DNA from: Cyanobacteria bacterium SBLK
GTDB lineage: Bacteria; Cyanobacteriota; Cyanobacteriia; Cyanobacteriales; Spirulinaceae
Assembly: GCA_017746715.1 (NCBI GenBank)
Contig: JAGHZQ010000096.1
Coordinates: forward strand, 1 to 64,000
Direction of reading: 5' to 3'
DNA length: 64,000 bases
The position numbers and the translations under genes are program-made. The notes under the pieces were generated by a model. That model saw nothing but the letters and a program-made list of their open reading frames with translations, did not search any database and was not told the origin of the DNA. Shown piece by piece: positions 25,629 to 33,799 of this stretch (positions within the stretch are counted from its first letter, which is position 1; each line of letters begins with the position of its first letter).

Positions 25629-26505
25629 TTCTTTCTCTCTCCATTGCCGCAATTAAAGATTCCATCACGCTGCCGATCCGGTGCAAGTATTCTTGGAAAA
25701 CCGTGCCGACTTGTTGATAATCAATCGTCGTATCGGTTGCTCGACTGTAAGCCTCTAGTGCTTTCACGACAACTAAGAAGTGATCCACTTCCGTTTCATC
25801 GGCAACGTGAGCGTAAATATATTGTAATGTCGTTTCTCGTTCGGCGGTCGAAAAATGATAATGGCGATCGATAAAAGTCCCAAAAGCGTTCAGGGCAATA
25901 TTATATTCGGCATGGTTGTAAATTTCAGAAAACATATTGGTCAATAATCCGATCTCAATCTCGGAAACCACCATATTTTCATAAATCCAGCCGCGAAATT
26001 CCCGTGCTTCTTGCAGGCAATATTTTTCTAAAGACCAAGGAAAATTTCCCAACAATTGTTCGGCAAAATTATTATAAAGTCGCGCGTGGGTTTCCCCGCC
26101 ATAATCCAAGCCTAAATCTTCGTAGCTGGTTTCGGCATTACGAGCGCTGGCTAACATCAATTGTTCGCGCATGGGAGAATTTTCTTCGGCCTTCATTGCC
26201 AATCGTTGCAACCGACAGGATAAACCGTAAATTGCTAGCATTTTCAGATGGGTTGCTTTCCAACTGTTGAGAAACATGGCTAAGGTTTCCGGCGACCAAG
26301 GTAAAGCCGGCAGCAGGTCGAAACAGCGTTCGACTTTATTGAGAGAATTTTGACCCGAAACAACACTTTCCTTTAAAGTATCGCGTAAATTGCGATCGTC
26401 AACCAAGTCAGCCAATTCATTGATATGGTCACTTAATGACTTGTCCATAGCGTTAATCAAAAAAGGTTGAACCCATTGGTTTTGAATTTGCCGCCACCTT
26501 ATCAT
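25591..26505 (-). CDS. Haem-oxygenase-like diiron oxidase candidate, first gene of NRPS-PKS operon
   Basis: A protein of 304 aa (ATG at 26505; a second ATG at 26448 would give 285 aa and neither has a strong Shine-Dalgarno sequence). It is all-helical with the pattern of the 'iron-containing redox enzyme' (Haem_oxygenase_2/HDO) family: SYEDLG followed by ETHARLYNNF (Glu and His), a Glu in MVVSEIEIG, and a C-terminal AHVADETEVDHFLVV with clustered His/Asp/His. HDO enzymes such as SznF, UndA and BelK/HrmI use a transient diiron site for N-oxygenation, C-C cleavage or hydroxylation of amino or fatty acids. Here it overlaps the racemase by 38 bp and leads the operon, so it probably makes or modifies a building block. 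The reaction cannot be read from sequence. Confidence 0.72.
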   Translation of the reverse strand: MIRWRQIQNQWVQPFLINAMDKSLSDHINELADLVDDRNLRDTLKESVVSGQNSLNKVERCFDLLPALPWSPETLAMFLNSWKATHLKMLAIYGLSCRLQRLAMKAEENSPMREQLMLASARNAETSYEDLGLDYGGETHARLYNNFAEQLLGNFPWSLEKYCLQEAREFRGWIYENMVVSEIEIGLLTNMFSEIYNHAEYNIALNAFGTFIDRHYHFSTAERETTLQYIYAHVADETEVDHFLVVVKALEAYSRATDTTIDYQQVGTVFQEYLHRIGSVMESLIAAMERERNAAKNASIAGVF

Positions 26506-26610
26506 ACGTTGTGATATTTTGCAAATTCGAATATCGTTTTACTTCTAACAATCGGGTTGAGTCTCACATCGAAATCCCCTCAATCGAACCCGTCCCACCT
26601 CTAGTTTCTC

Positions 26611-26649
26611 TTAGGAGAGTAAATTAGGAGAGTAAATTAGGAGAGGCGC
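26611..26649. repeat. 13-bp tandem repeat, ~2.7 copies
   Basis: TTAGGAGAGTAAA occurs twice in tandem followed by a partial third copy (TTAGGAGAG), upstream of the NRPS-PKS operon's first gene and just past the end of the next minus-strand gene. The repeat could be a regulator site or simple slippage. Confidence 0.7.
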
Positions 26650-26674
26650 AACCCATCACTAACAAACAATCAAA

Positions 26675-27463
26675 TTACTCTTCTGCTGCGACTCGCAAGC
26701 GATTGGTAATGACAATCGTTCCCTCGCCACTAATGAGAATAGCAGAAATCCAGCGATCGCCACTTTCATCCGGTGCCGTTCCCTGTTTGAAGAGTCCTCC
26801 CGCTTGCAATAATTCCAGATCGAAGGCTTCATAATTCAAATAGCGATCGCCATTCACTTCTTCTTCAATAGCCGCACCTAAAAGCAAGTCGCTTCCCAAA
26901 GGAGTTTTGACAATGGCATCAAAATTAAACTGTTCTCCTGGGGCAACGCGATCGGGTAAATTAATTTCGACCTCTGGCGGATTGTCTCCTATTAAAACCT
27001 CCGTCCGTTCTGAGAGGATATCCTGACGCAGGATTTGTTCGCCTTGCAGGAATTGACGCGATCGAATATTGGCTTTCATTCGCATTTCACGATTGTTATC
27101 CGTACGAGTTCCAGTGATAAATGTAGTGGTTTCGAGAACGAGGGTGTCTCCCTGTTGCTGCCAAGAGTCTAACTGCGTAAAGTAATTGAGATTAGTATAC
27201 TCTTCCCAAAGTGCTTGCAACTTTTCTGAGAGTTGAGAACGATCTAAATTATCGGAATTGGTAAAATCCGGGCTGTAAAACTGCTCGATCGCCTCGGAAT
27301 CGTGACGATTTGCTGCATTTTCCAGCCGAGTTAAAAACCCTTTCAATTCTGAGGGGGTATTGCGGGGATACTGATCTTGGGCGCGAGCGATGGAGACCGC
27401 ACCCAAACTCAATCCCAAACTTAGTCCCGTTACCAGCAAGATTCGCCAGCCTATTTTTAACAT
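26675..27463 (-). CDS. Secreted NTF2-like protein of unknown function
   Basis: A protein of 262 aa from the ATG at 27463, chosen because it places a signal peptide at the N-terminus (GWRILLVTGLSLGLSLGA, cleavage probably after ARA). The mature part begins with an NTF2/SnoaL-like fold: LKGFLTRLENAANRHDSEAI, EQFYSPDF, then strands (DTLVLETTTFITGT). The C-terminal half has further beta strands (PPEVEINLPDRVAPGEQFNF, ISGEGTIVITNRLRV). It resembles exported nuclear-transport-factor-2-like proteins of cyanobacteria with no assigned activity. It is followed by the NRPS-PKS operon on the same strand 170 bp away; I see no reason to join them. Confidence 0.75.
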   Translation of the reverse strand: MLKIGWRILLVTGLSLGLSLGAVSIARAQDQYPRNTPSELKGFLTRLENAANRHDSEAIEQFYSPDFTNSDNLDRSQLSEKLQALWEEYTNLNYFTQLDSWQQQGDTLVLETTTFITGTRTDNNREMRMKANIRSRQFLQGEQILRQDILSERTEVLIGDNPPEVEINLPDRVAPGEQFNFDAIVKTPLGSDLLLGAAIEEEVNGDRYLNYEAFDLELLQAGGLFKQGTAPDESGDRWISAILISGEGTIVITNRLRVAAEE

Positions 27464-27773
27464 TTTTGTTATCCCGTCCAATTTTTGACTTCTCACTCTT
27501 ATGAATTGCCCGCGATCGAACCCAAGATTCAATCGAGGCTTCCTACTTCTACCGCCGAAGCCTCGAGAAAACTTGTTTCTCTTGGTCTTACTCTGCGTCC
27601 GCAGGCAGAACCCTTTTTAACCCTGGGTTGTTAAGTTTTTCGGCGCTGGGTTTTCGCGTTTGGAGTTGGTTTTTCAACGATACCGAGATTATATCGCGAG
27701 TTCAGTTAAAACTGCCCATTGGATGATAGGTTGAAATACAACAATTTATCCGTTATAACAAAATCTCATCCTC
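27464..27773. other. Intergenic region with a cluster of hairpins
   Basis: This region lies between divergently transcribed genes (NTF2-like protein and murG). It holds four inverted repeats in about 100 bp: a perfect 10-bp stem with 14-nt loop (27533-27566), GAGAAA/TTTCTC (27564-27580), CTGCG/CGCAG (~27593-27604) and AACC/GGTT near 27620. It must contain both promoters. No tRNA or known riboswitch was recognised. Confidence 0.5.
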
Positions 27774-28841
27774 GTGTCTGAAACTTCCCCGCGCCTGTGC
27801 ATTGCCGCTAGCGGAACTGGCGGTCATCTCTTCCCCGCTTTAGCCGTTGCGGAATGCTTGTCCGATTGGCAAATTGACTGGATTGGGGTGCCCGGTCGCC
27901 TCGAACAATCTCTCGTCACGGGTTATCCCTTGCATGTTGTCAATGTCGAAGGCTTTCAATCGCGAGGACTCAAATCCCTTTTCGTTCTCTACCGTTTAAT
28001 TAGTGCGATTTTTAAGGTTCGCAAATTATTCAAACAATTAAAAACCGATGTTGTTTTTACGACGGGGGGCTACATTGGGGCTCCGGCAATTTTAGCAGCG
28101 CGATGGTGCGGCATTCCGGTGATCGTTCACGAATCCAACGCCATTCCGGGGAAGGTGACTAAATTACTCGCTCCCTTTTGCACCCGAGTCGCGATCGGGT
28201 TTGAAATGGCTGCGAAATCTTTGCCCAAGGCCAAAACAATTTGGATAAGTACCCCCGTTAGAGAAACCTTTCTCAGCCCGCAAAATCTCGATGATTTTCC
28301 CATTCCTGAAGGTGCGCCTTTAATTGTCGTCATGGGAGGCTCTCAAGGGGCGGTCTCGTTAAATCAATTGGTGAGGGATTGCGCGAAAACTTGGCTGGAT
28401 GCTGGGGCATATCTGGTGCATTTGACGGGCGATCGCGATCCGGATGCAGACAGTTTTCAACATCCTCATTATTTTGCTCGCCCTTTTTACAACAACATTG
28501 CGGGACTTTTGCAACGAGCTAATTTAGCGATTAGTCGCTCCGGGGCGGGAACATTAACAGAGTTAGCGGTAACAAAAACTCCGGCAATTTTAATTCCCTA
28601 TCCTTTTGCCGCAGAAGATCATCAGTACTACAATGCTTTGGCGTTTAAGGAGGCAGAAGCTGCATTGATTTATCGTCAGAATCAATTAACGCCAGAAATT
28701 TTAGAAGAAGAAATATCGCATTTATTGAATTCTCCCGATCGCTTGACAAAAATGGCAGAAAATGCAAACACTTTAGCCGTGGCAGACAGTGCGGAACAAT
28801 TAGGGGAATTGGTTAAGAATAGTTTAAATACAATCCACTAA
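27774..28841 (+). CDS. murG: UDP-GlcNAc:lipid I N-acetylglucosaminyltransferase MurG
   Basis: A protein of 355 aa starting with GTG. It has the MurG signature at the N-terminus (ASGTGGHLFPALAVAE), VFTTGGYIGAPAILAA and VIVHESNAIPGK in the lipid-binding domain, and the UDP-GlcNAc site MGGSQGAVSLNQ plus ISRSGAGTLTELA and PYPFAAEDHQYYNA in the C-terminal domain. It transfers GlcNAc to lipid I to make lipid II at the inner face of the plasma membrane. Length and motifs are normal. It stands alone on the plus strand, away from other mur genes. A weak hairpin (CCACT-AAA-AGTGG) overlaps the stop codon. Confidence 0.97.
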   Translation: MSETSPRLCIAASGTGGHLFPALAVAECLSDWQIDWIGVPGRLEQSLVTGYPLHVVNVEGFQSRGLKSLFVLYRLISAIFKVRKLFKQLKTDVVFTTGGYIGAPAILAARWCGIPVIVHESNAIPGKVTKLLAPFCTRVAIGFEMAAKSLPKAKTIWISTPVRETFLSPQNLDDFPIPEGAPLIVVMGGSQGAVSLNQLVRDCAKTWLDAGAYLVHLTGDRDPDADSFQHPHYFARPFYNNIAGLLQRANLAISRSGAGTLTELAVTKTPAILIPYPFAAEDHQYYNALAFKEAEAALIYRQNQLTPEILEEEISHLLNSPDRLTKMAENANTLAVADSAEQLGELVKNSLNTIH

Positions 28842-28953
28842 AAGTGGTGTAGATTTTGGCGTTCTTTTTTCACAATCGTGTATATTGATTAGACATCTGG
28901 TTTTTATACCGGATATTTTCTTCTGTAACTTTATTCTCTAAGGAGCAAAATCA

Positions 28954-29427
28954 GTGCAGAACGTTGTGAATGAGGTCGTTGTTTCTCCCTTTGCTAAAGT
29001 GCGAGAATGTCCTGAGACTGGATATAAATCCCTCTATGCAGAAATTGCTTTTGAAAGAGGAGAAGTTATCAGTTCTTTTCATGCTCGAGAAACTTTCGAT
29101 CGTCCGAGTTATTTAACCTTGCAAATTAGCGACTTACAACATATTAACATCGATCCCGAGTTCTTACAATATATTAATCACAGTTGCAACCCAAATGTTT
29201 TTTTTGATACAATAGCAATGCAAGTTATTGCTCTACGAAACATAAAAATAGGAGAAGAATTTTCATTCTTTTATCCTTCAACAGAATGGGCAATGGATCG
29301 AGGTTTTGACTGCATTTGTCAAAGCGAGAACTGTTTGGAATTCATTCAAGGGGCTGCCTATATATCCCCAAGTATTTTACTCGATTATAAGCTATCGCCG
29401 CATATCCGGAAAAAGTTGACAGTTTAG
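28954..29427 (+). CDS. SET-domain protein, putative lysine methyltransferase
   Basis: A protein of 157 aa from a GTG with AAGGAG about 8 bp before it. It shows a compact SET fold: N-terminal VRECPETGYKSLYAE, then the pseudoknot pair YINHSCNPNVFFD (NHSCxPN, the cofactor and catalytic motif) and GEEFSFFYPSTEW, and a post-SET-like FDCICQSENCL with cysteines. SET enzymes transfer methyl groups from S-adenosylmethionine to protein lysines. Such short stand-alone bacterial SET proteins are scattered and their targets unknown. The gene lies alone between murG and a nuclease gene. Confidence 0.85.
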   Translation: MQNVVNEVVVSPFAKVRECPETGYKSLYAEIAFERGEVISSFHARETFDRPSYLTLQISDLQHINIDPEFLQYINHSCNPNVFFDTIAMQVIALRNIKIGEEFSFFYPSTEWAMDRGFDCICQSENCLEFIQGAAYISPSILLDYKLSPHIRKKLTV

Positions 29428-29570
29428 GAAAGTATATTCTCAACTACTTTGTTTCTCCCCACTTCTGTGATTTATCACAATCGATTGTCTCTCATTCCTT
29501 CTCAAGTTGGTCGATTGCGGCAGTTGATGAATATAATGGTCTTTAATGTCCTGCAAACTGGGTTGTCAAA

Positions 29571-30053
29571 ATGCAAAAAATTCCTTTTATTGCCAGAGCG
29601 ATCGCTGGAATGGCGATCGCTCTAGCTCTGTTTGCGCCCCAACCCCTCAAAGCTCAAACCGCTTCTGCTGTCGTCCATCGCATCGTTGACGGCGATACGG
29701 TTATTTTAAAACGGGGAGCAACGGAAATACGCGGACAACTCGCCTGTATTGACGCGCCAGATTGGATCGACGGACAACCCCAAACCCACGCACAAACCGC
29801 AAAGAATCGCCTCAACGCGTTGATGCCCGTGGGTTCGTCCGTTCGCTATCGCAATTTAGGAACAATATCGAGTGGCGATCGCACTTTGGTTGAAATCTTC
29901 CACAATAATCGCAATATTAATGTGCAAATGGTCGCCGCAGGCTTAGCTCGCTTGCATTCCCGCTATCGTCAAACCTGTCCCGATAGTAGCGATCGCCTCG
30001 CCGAAGCACAAAAACAGGCCGCCGATCGACGTTTGGGAATTTGGATTCATTAA
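29571..30053 (+). CDS. Secreted thermonuclease-family (SNase-like) nuclease
   Basis: A protein of 160 aa with a signal peptide (AIAGMAIALALFA, cleavage after KAQ/AQT). The body is an SNase OB-fold: VVHRIVDGDTVILKRG, IRGQLACIDAPDW, SGDRTLVEIF, VQMVAAGLARLHSRY and AEAQKQAADRRLGIW. Residues matching the staphylococcal nuclease calcium site (Asp in DGDT, Asp in IDAPD) are present, and the Arg/Glu pair is plausible in RGQLACIDAP/RTLVEIF. It would cut DNA or RNA outside the cytoplasm. The gene ends 4 bp inside the convergent sulfotransferase-like gene. Confidence 0.88.
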   Translation: MQKIPFIARAIAGMAIALALFAPQPLKAQTASAVVHRIVDGDTVILKRGATEIRGQLACIDAPDWIDGQPQTHAQTAKNRLNALMPVGSSVRYRNLGTISSGDRTLVEIFHNNRNINVQMVAAGLARLHSRYRQTCPDSSDRLAEAQKQAADRRLGIWIH

Positions 30054-30895
30054 ACGATCGCGCCAAAAATTTGTGTGGAGAGTTCTCTAAGTTCTTCATT
30101 GGCAAGAATTTTTAACATGACGGGATGCTCTAAGTAAGATTTATAGCGAACGAGAACGGGCATTTCTTGCGCTTTTCCATCATAAACCGTCCCATCGAAA
30201 GAGCTACCCTTGCCCACGTTAACAACATTGCGGATTCCAGCATCGGTAAAGGTTAATTGTAGCGAATTAGCAATTTCCTGCCTGTAATCTTTATCGGTAA
30301 ACCAGAGATTATAATTAATGCCGAGTCGATGCTTAAAATGATGGGTTCTGCCGAAGTATTCTCGAGCGTGTTCCAACCACTTCTCGATCGCGGAATCGGG
30401 ATTTTTAAAATTTTCTCCCATGCGAATGAGACTTGCAAATGTATTGAACGGATCGCGCAAAATTATAATATCAAACTTTTGTTGGCTGCGACCCAGAAAA
30501 TCCTCTCGTTTTCCCTCAAACCAATCTCCAATCGCTTTATTAAAAGAATAATGTTCGTAGCTATGAATAATTAATGACTTCGTGCAATAATTTCTTAATT
30601 TATCCCGATCCAGCTCGGGGCGATCGCCACCGTATAAATATTCAACGTTCCGGTTTTGCAAATATCGCGCATACCGCCGAAATTTTTTAATTCCTTGATG
30701 ATAGACAAGGGGGCTGATTCCAGAAACAGTAGCCTTAGAAAAACTTTCATATGGATTTTGGCTCGTATATATTTTAATATCATTCAAATGGACAAAAGAG
30801 GCATTATTTTGTTTGATAATCCAGTTTTGGATTGCATGATTGCCACTGCGCCGCATGCCAAAACAGGCAATTTCTTTGATATTAACAAAACTCAC
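30050..30895 (-). CDS. Sulfotransferase-like P-loop protein
   Basis: A protein of 281 aa from a GTG. The N-terminus has a PAPS-type P-loop (FGMRRSGNHAIQNWI), and the middle has ILRDPFNTFASL, which matches the 3'-phosphate-binding motif RDPxxxxxS of sulfotransferases. The C-terminal GKGSSFDGTVYDGKAQEMP is like the substrate-side loop of such enzymes. Known family members sulfate sugars, lipids or proteins with PAPS. The acceptor is unknown; neighbours give no hint. The C+G content looks lower than that of nearby genes, which may point to a mobile origin. Confidence 0.75.
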   Translation of the reverse strand: MSFVNIKEIACFGMRRSGNHAIQNWIIKQNNASFVHLNDIKIYTSQNPYESFSKATVSGISPLVYHQGIKKFRRYARYLQNRNVEYLYGGDRPELDRDKLRNYCTKSLIIHSYEHYSFNKAIGDWFEGKREDFLGRSQQKFDIIILRDPFNTFASLIRMGENFKNPDSAIEKWLEHAREYFGRTHHFKHRLGINYNLWFTDKDYRQEIANSLQLTFTDAGIRNVVNVGKGSSFDGTVYDGKAQEMPVLVRYKSYLEHPVMLKILANEELRELSTQIFGAIV

Positions 30896-31018
30896 GATAG
30901 TTACCGTAAAAAGGATTGCGTCGGGTTCATGATAACACGACTGAGAAGAAACTGACTCATTCTCGATCGAACTGGGAGTTTTATAATAAGAATTGACGTT
31001 GCGAGAGAATGAACAACC

Positions 31019-31636
31019 ATGACCGATACCTTCGAAGCGCGATGGGGGCTTTCCGAAGAAATCGCACCTCCACTCATGTCCCTCGAAGATTTTCTCAACT
31101 ATGACGACGGAACTGATACCCTTTACGAGTTAGAAGATGGGAGATTGCGGGTTATGACCGTTGAAAGTGAGTTAAATCGACTAATTACCTCTTTTTTGTT
31201 TGCCTATTTTCTCCAATCGGGAATTCCCTTTTCTCAATTAACCATGAAAACCGAAGTTGCGGTTAGTGGAATGCGAACAACCGTCAGACTTCCAGATTTA
31301 TTGGTATTGACAGAAGAGTTAGTCACAGCAATGGCAGGTTCTCGCCGTTCTCTGATAACCTTAGAAATGCCTCCCCCTCAGTTGGCGATCGAGGTCGTCA
31401 GTCCGGGACGAGAAAACACGGAGCGAGATTATCGCTACAAACGCTCTCAGTATCAAGCCCGAGGCATTAGCGAATATTGGATCGTTGACCCGATACAACA
31501 ACAAATTACCGTGTTGAGTTTGATAGCGGGACTTTACGAAGAAGCTATATTGAGAGGAGAAGAAGGAATCGCCTCTCCATTGTTAGAAGAATTGGGTGGA
31601 ACTTTGACAGTGATGCAGATATTGGCACAATCTTAG
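31019..31636 (+). CDS. Uma2-family (DUF820) putative endonuclease
   Basis: A protein of 205 aa typical of the Uma2 family that is greatly expanded in cyanobacteria. MSLEDFLNYDD is the usual opening, followed by YELEDGRL, VRLPDLLVL (Asp), LAIEVVSPG (ExV) and YRYKRSQYQARGISEYWIVD (Lys), which together make a PD-(D/E)xK-like site, and a C-terminal beta tail. The biological role of these proteins is not established. It sits directly upstream of ndhA on the same strand but 144 bp away. Confidence 0.9.
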   Translation: MTDTFEARWGLSEEIAPPLMSLEDFLNYDDGTDTLYELEDGRLRVMTVESELNRLITSFLFAYFLQSGIPFSQLTMKTEVAVSGMRTTVRLPDLLVLTEELVTAMAGSRRSLITLEMPPPQLAIEVVSPGRENTERDYRYKRSQYQARGISEYWIVDPIQQQITVLSLIAGLYEEAILRGEEGIASPLLEELGGTLTVMQILAQS

Positions 31637-31780
31637 ATTTTTCTGGATAAGGAAGGCGATCGCGAAAAATCAAACCTTAAGATTACACCTCTGGGGTATT
31701 CTAGGATGGGAGAATCAATCTAAATTAAAGCTGGGTTCTCAAAATCCAGCCGTCCCAGTACATAGAAAAGCGATCGCTCA

Positions 31781-32899
31781 ATGAACTCAGGAATCGACTT
31801 ACAAGGAAGTTTTATTCAAACCCTCACGGAATTGGGATTGTCCCAAGGTGCAGCCAAAGCCCTATGGATTCCCCTTCCCATGACATTAGTGCTCATTGCC
31901 TCCGTCGTCGGGGTCTTGGTTACGGTCTGGTTGGAGAGAAAAATTTCCGCCGCCGCCCAACAGCGCATCGGTCCCGAATATGCCGGACCTCTAGGTGTTT
32001 TACAGCCCGTTGCCGACGGCATTAAACTCGTCTTTAAAGAAGATGTAGTCCCGGCAAAATCGGATCCTCTGCTTTTTACCCTCGGTCCGGCGATCGTGGT
32101 CGTCCCCGTGGTTTTGTCCTACCTCATCATTCCCTTCGGACAAAATCTGCTCGTTTCCGACCTCAACATCGGCATTTTCTTGTGGATTTCGATCTCCAGC
32201 ATTGCCCCGATCGGCCTGTTAATGTCCGGTTACTCTTCTAATAATAAGTATTCCCTGTTAGGCGGTTTGCGGGCTGCGGCACAATCCATCAGCTACGAAA
32301 TTCCCCTCGCCTTAGCCGTACTTGCCGTGGTGATGATGTCCAACAGCCTCAGCACCATCGATATCGTCCAACAACAATCCGGTTATGGGATTTTAGGCTG
32401 GAATATTTGGCGGCAACCCGTGGGTTTCCTCATTTTCTGGATCGCAGCACTAGCCGAATGCGAACGTCTGCCCTTTGATTTACCCGAAGCAGAAGAAGAA
32501 TTGGTGGCAGGATATCAAACCGAATACATGGGAATGCGTTTTGCTCTCTTTTATGTTGGTTCTTATATCAATTTGGTTCTTTCCGCTTTGGTTGTTGCCA
32601 TTCTCTATCTAGGCGGTTGGGAATTTCCGATTCCCCTCGATAAGGTTGCGGGATGGTTGGGAGTCAGCGAAACAACGCCTTGGTTGCAAGTGGTAACGGC
32701 TTCTTTAGGCATTATTATGACGGTTCTCAAAGCCTATTTTCTCGTTTTTATTGCCATTCTCTTGCGCTGGACGGTGCCCCGAGTTCGCATCGATCAACTC
32801 CTCGATCTCGGCTGGAAGTTTCTTCTCCCCATTTCTCTCGTTAATCTTCTCATCACGGCAGCTTTAAAATTAGCCTTTCCCTTTGCCTTTGGCGGCTGA
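31781..32899 (+). CDS. ndhA: NAD(P)H-quinone oxidoreductase subunit 1 (NdhA)
   Basis: A protein of 372 aa with eight or more membrane helices. Conserved NDH-1 subunit motifs: VWLERKISAAAQQRIGPEYAG, QPVADGIKLVFKED, YSLLGGLRAAAQSISYEIPL and AALAECERLPFDLPEAEEELVAGYQTEY. It is a membrane subunit of the thylakoid NDH-1 complex that takes part in quinone binding during cyclic electron flow and respiration. It leads the ndhA-ndhI-ndhG-ndhE block in the usual cyanobacterial order. Confidence 0.98.
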   Translation: MNSGIDLQGSFIQTLTELGLSQGAAKALWIPLPMTLVLIASVVGVLVTVWLERKISAAAQQRIGPEYAGPLGVLQPVADGIKLVFKEDVVPAKSDPLLFTLGPAIVVVPVVLSYLIIPFGQNLLVSDLNIGIFLWISISSIAPIGLLMSGYSSNNKYSLLGGLRAAAQSISYEIPLALAVLAVVMMSNSLSTIDIVQQQSGYGILGWNIWRQPVGFLIFWIAALAECERLPFDLPEAEEELVAGYQTEYMGMRFALFYVGSYINLVLSALVVAILYLGGWEFPIPLDKVAGWLGVSETTPWLQVVTASLGIIMTVLKAYFLVFIAILLRWTVPRVRIDQLLDLGWKFLLPISLVNLLITAALKLAFPFAFGG

Positions 32900-32910
32900 T
32901 TATCAGTTAT

Positions 32911-32972
32911 CAGCAATGCTCTGACTTGTCGAAGAGTCACCAGCGATGCGCTGAGTTTGCCGAAGCGTTACC
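32911..32972. repeat. Imperfect direct repeat between ndhA and ndhI
   Basis: Two adjacent ~31-bp copies (CAGCAATGCTCTGACTTG... and CAGCGATGCGCTGAGTTTG...) lie just after the ndhA stop. They share the core CTGA-TTG-CGAAG with the inverted repeat at 33726-33759, which marks them as one family of short interspersed cyanobacterial repeats. Confidence 0.65.
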
Positions 32973-33081
32973 TATTAATTACTGTCAAAGGGAAGAGGAG
33001 AAAAAGGAGCGCGATCGCTTATAACTCGATCTGAAACTCATTTCTTTTATTTTCCCTTCAAACTCAATCCCGACACCCATA

Positions 33082-33654
33082 ATGTTTAAATTTCTCCAAC
33101 AAGTAGGCGACTATGCCAAGGGAACGGTACAAGCCGCAAAATATATCGGTCAGGGTCTTTCTGTGACTTTCGACCACATGCAGCGTCGTCCCGTTACCGT
33201 CCAATATCCTTACGAAAAGCTCATTCCCTCGGAACGCTATCGGGGTAGAATTCATTTTGAATTTGATAAGTGCATCGCTTGTGAAGTCTGCGTTCGCGTT
33301 TGTCCCATCAATTTACCCGTTGTCGATTGGGAATTCGATAAAGTCGCCAAAAAGAAAAAACTCAATCACTACAGCATCGATTTTGGGGTTTGTATTTTCT
33401 GCGCCAATTGTATCGAATATTGTCCGACAAATTGCCTCTCGGCAACGGAAGAATACGAACTTGCCAGTTTCGATCGCCACGAACTCAACTATGATAATGT
33501 GGCTCTCGGACGCTTGCCTTACAAGGTCACTCAAGACCCAATGGTAACGCCCCTACGAGAATTTGCCTATCTTCCCAAAGGAGCAATCGACCCCCACGAT
33601 CTTCCGAAAGGTTCTCAAAGAGCCGGAAAGCGCCCCGAGGAGATTAAAGAGTGA
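33082..33654 (+). CDS. ndhI: NAD(P)H-quinone oxidoreductase subunit I (NdhI)
   Basis: A protein of 190 aa. The N-terminal amphipathic region (GDYAKGTVQAAKYIGQGL) is followed by two 4Fe-4S motifs, CIACEVCVRVCPINLPV and CIFCANCIEYCPTNCL. It carries clusters N6a/N6b of the peripheral arm of NDH-1 and passes electrons towards quinone; in cyanobacteria the donor is ferredoxin. It sits in the ndhAIGE block, with 182 bp of repeat-bearing spacer upstream. Confidence 0.98.
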   Translation: MFKFLQQVGDYAKGTVQAAKYIGQGLSVTFDHMQRRPVTVQYPYEKLIPSERYRGRIHFEFDKCIACEVCVRVCPINLPVVDWEFDKVAKKKKLNHYSIDFGVCIFCANCIEYCPTNCLSATEEYELASFDRHELNYDNVALGRLPYKVTQDPMVTPLREFAYLPKGAIDPHDLPKGSQRAGKRPEEIKE

Positions 33655-33659
33655 AGCGG

Positions 33660-33770
33660 TAATCCCCCCTAACCTCCCCCTTCGGCAAGCTCGGGGCAAG
33701 CCTTTGAAAGGGGAGGACAACTAACACTTCGACTTCGCGGCTGCTGAGCTTGTCGAAGTACAGTGTAAAC
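33660..33770. repeat. Interspersed inverted repeats between ndhI and ndhG
   Basis: Two inverted repeats occupy the spacer. One has complementary CCTCCCC- and GGGGAGG-type arms (about 33673-33716). The other has perfect 8-bp arms ACTTCGAC (33726-33733) and GTCGAAGT (33752-33759). Both look like mobile or repetitive small elements inside the ndh operon. Confidence 0.6.
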
Positions 33771-33799
33771 AACAAATAACTAACAACAAACAACCAAAA

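Noticed and set aside
28835..28875. Terminator after murG
   Set aside because: The hairpin has only 5 bp and overlaps the stop codon; the T run is 20 bp away, so support is too weak to list.
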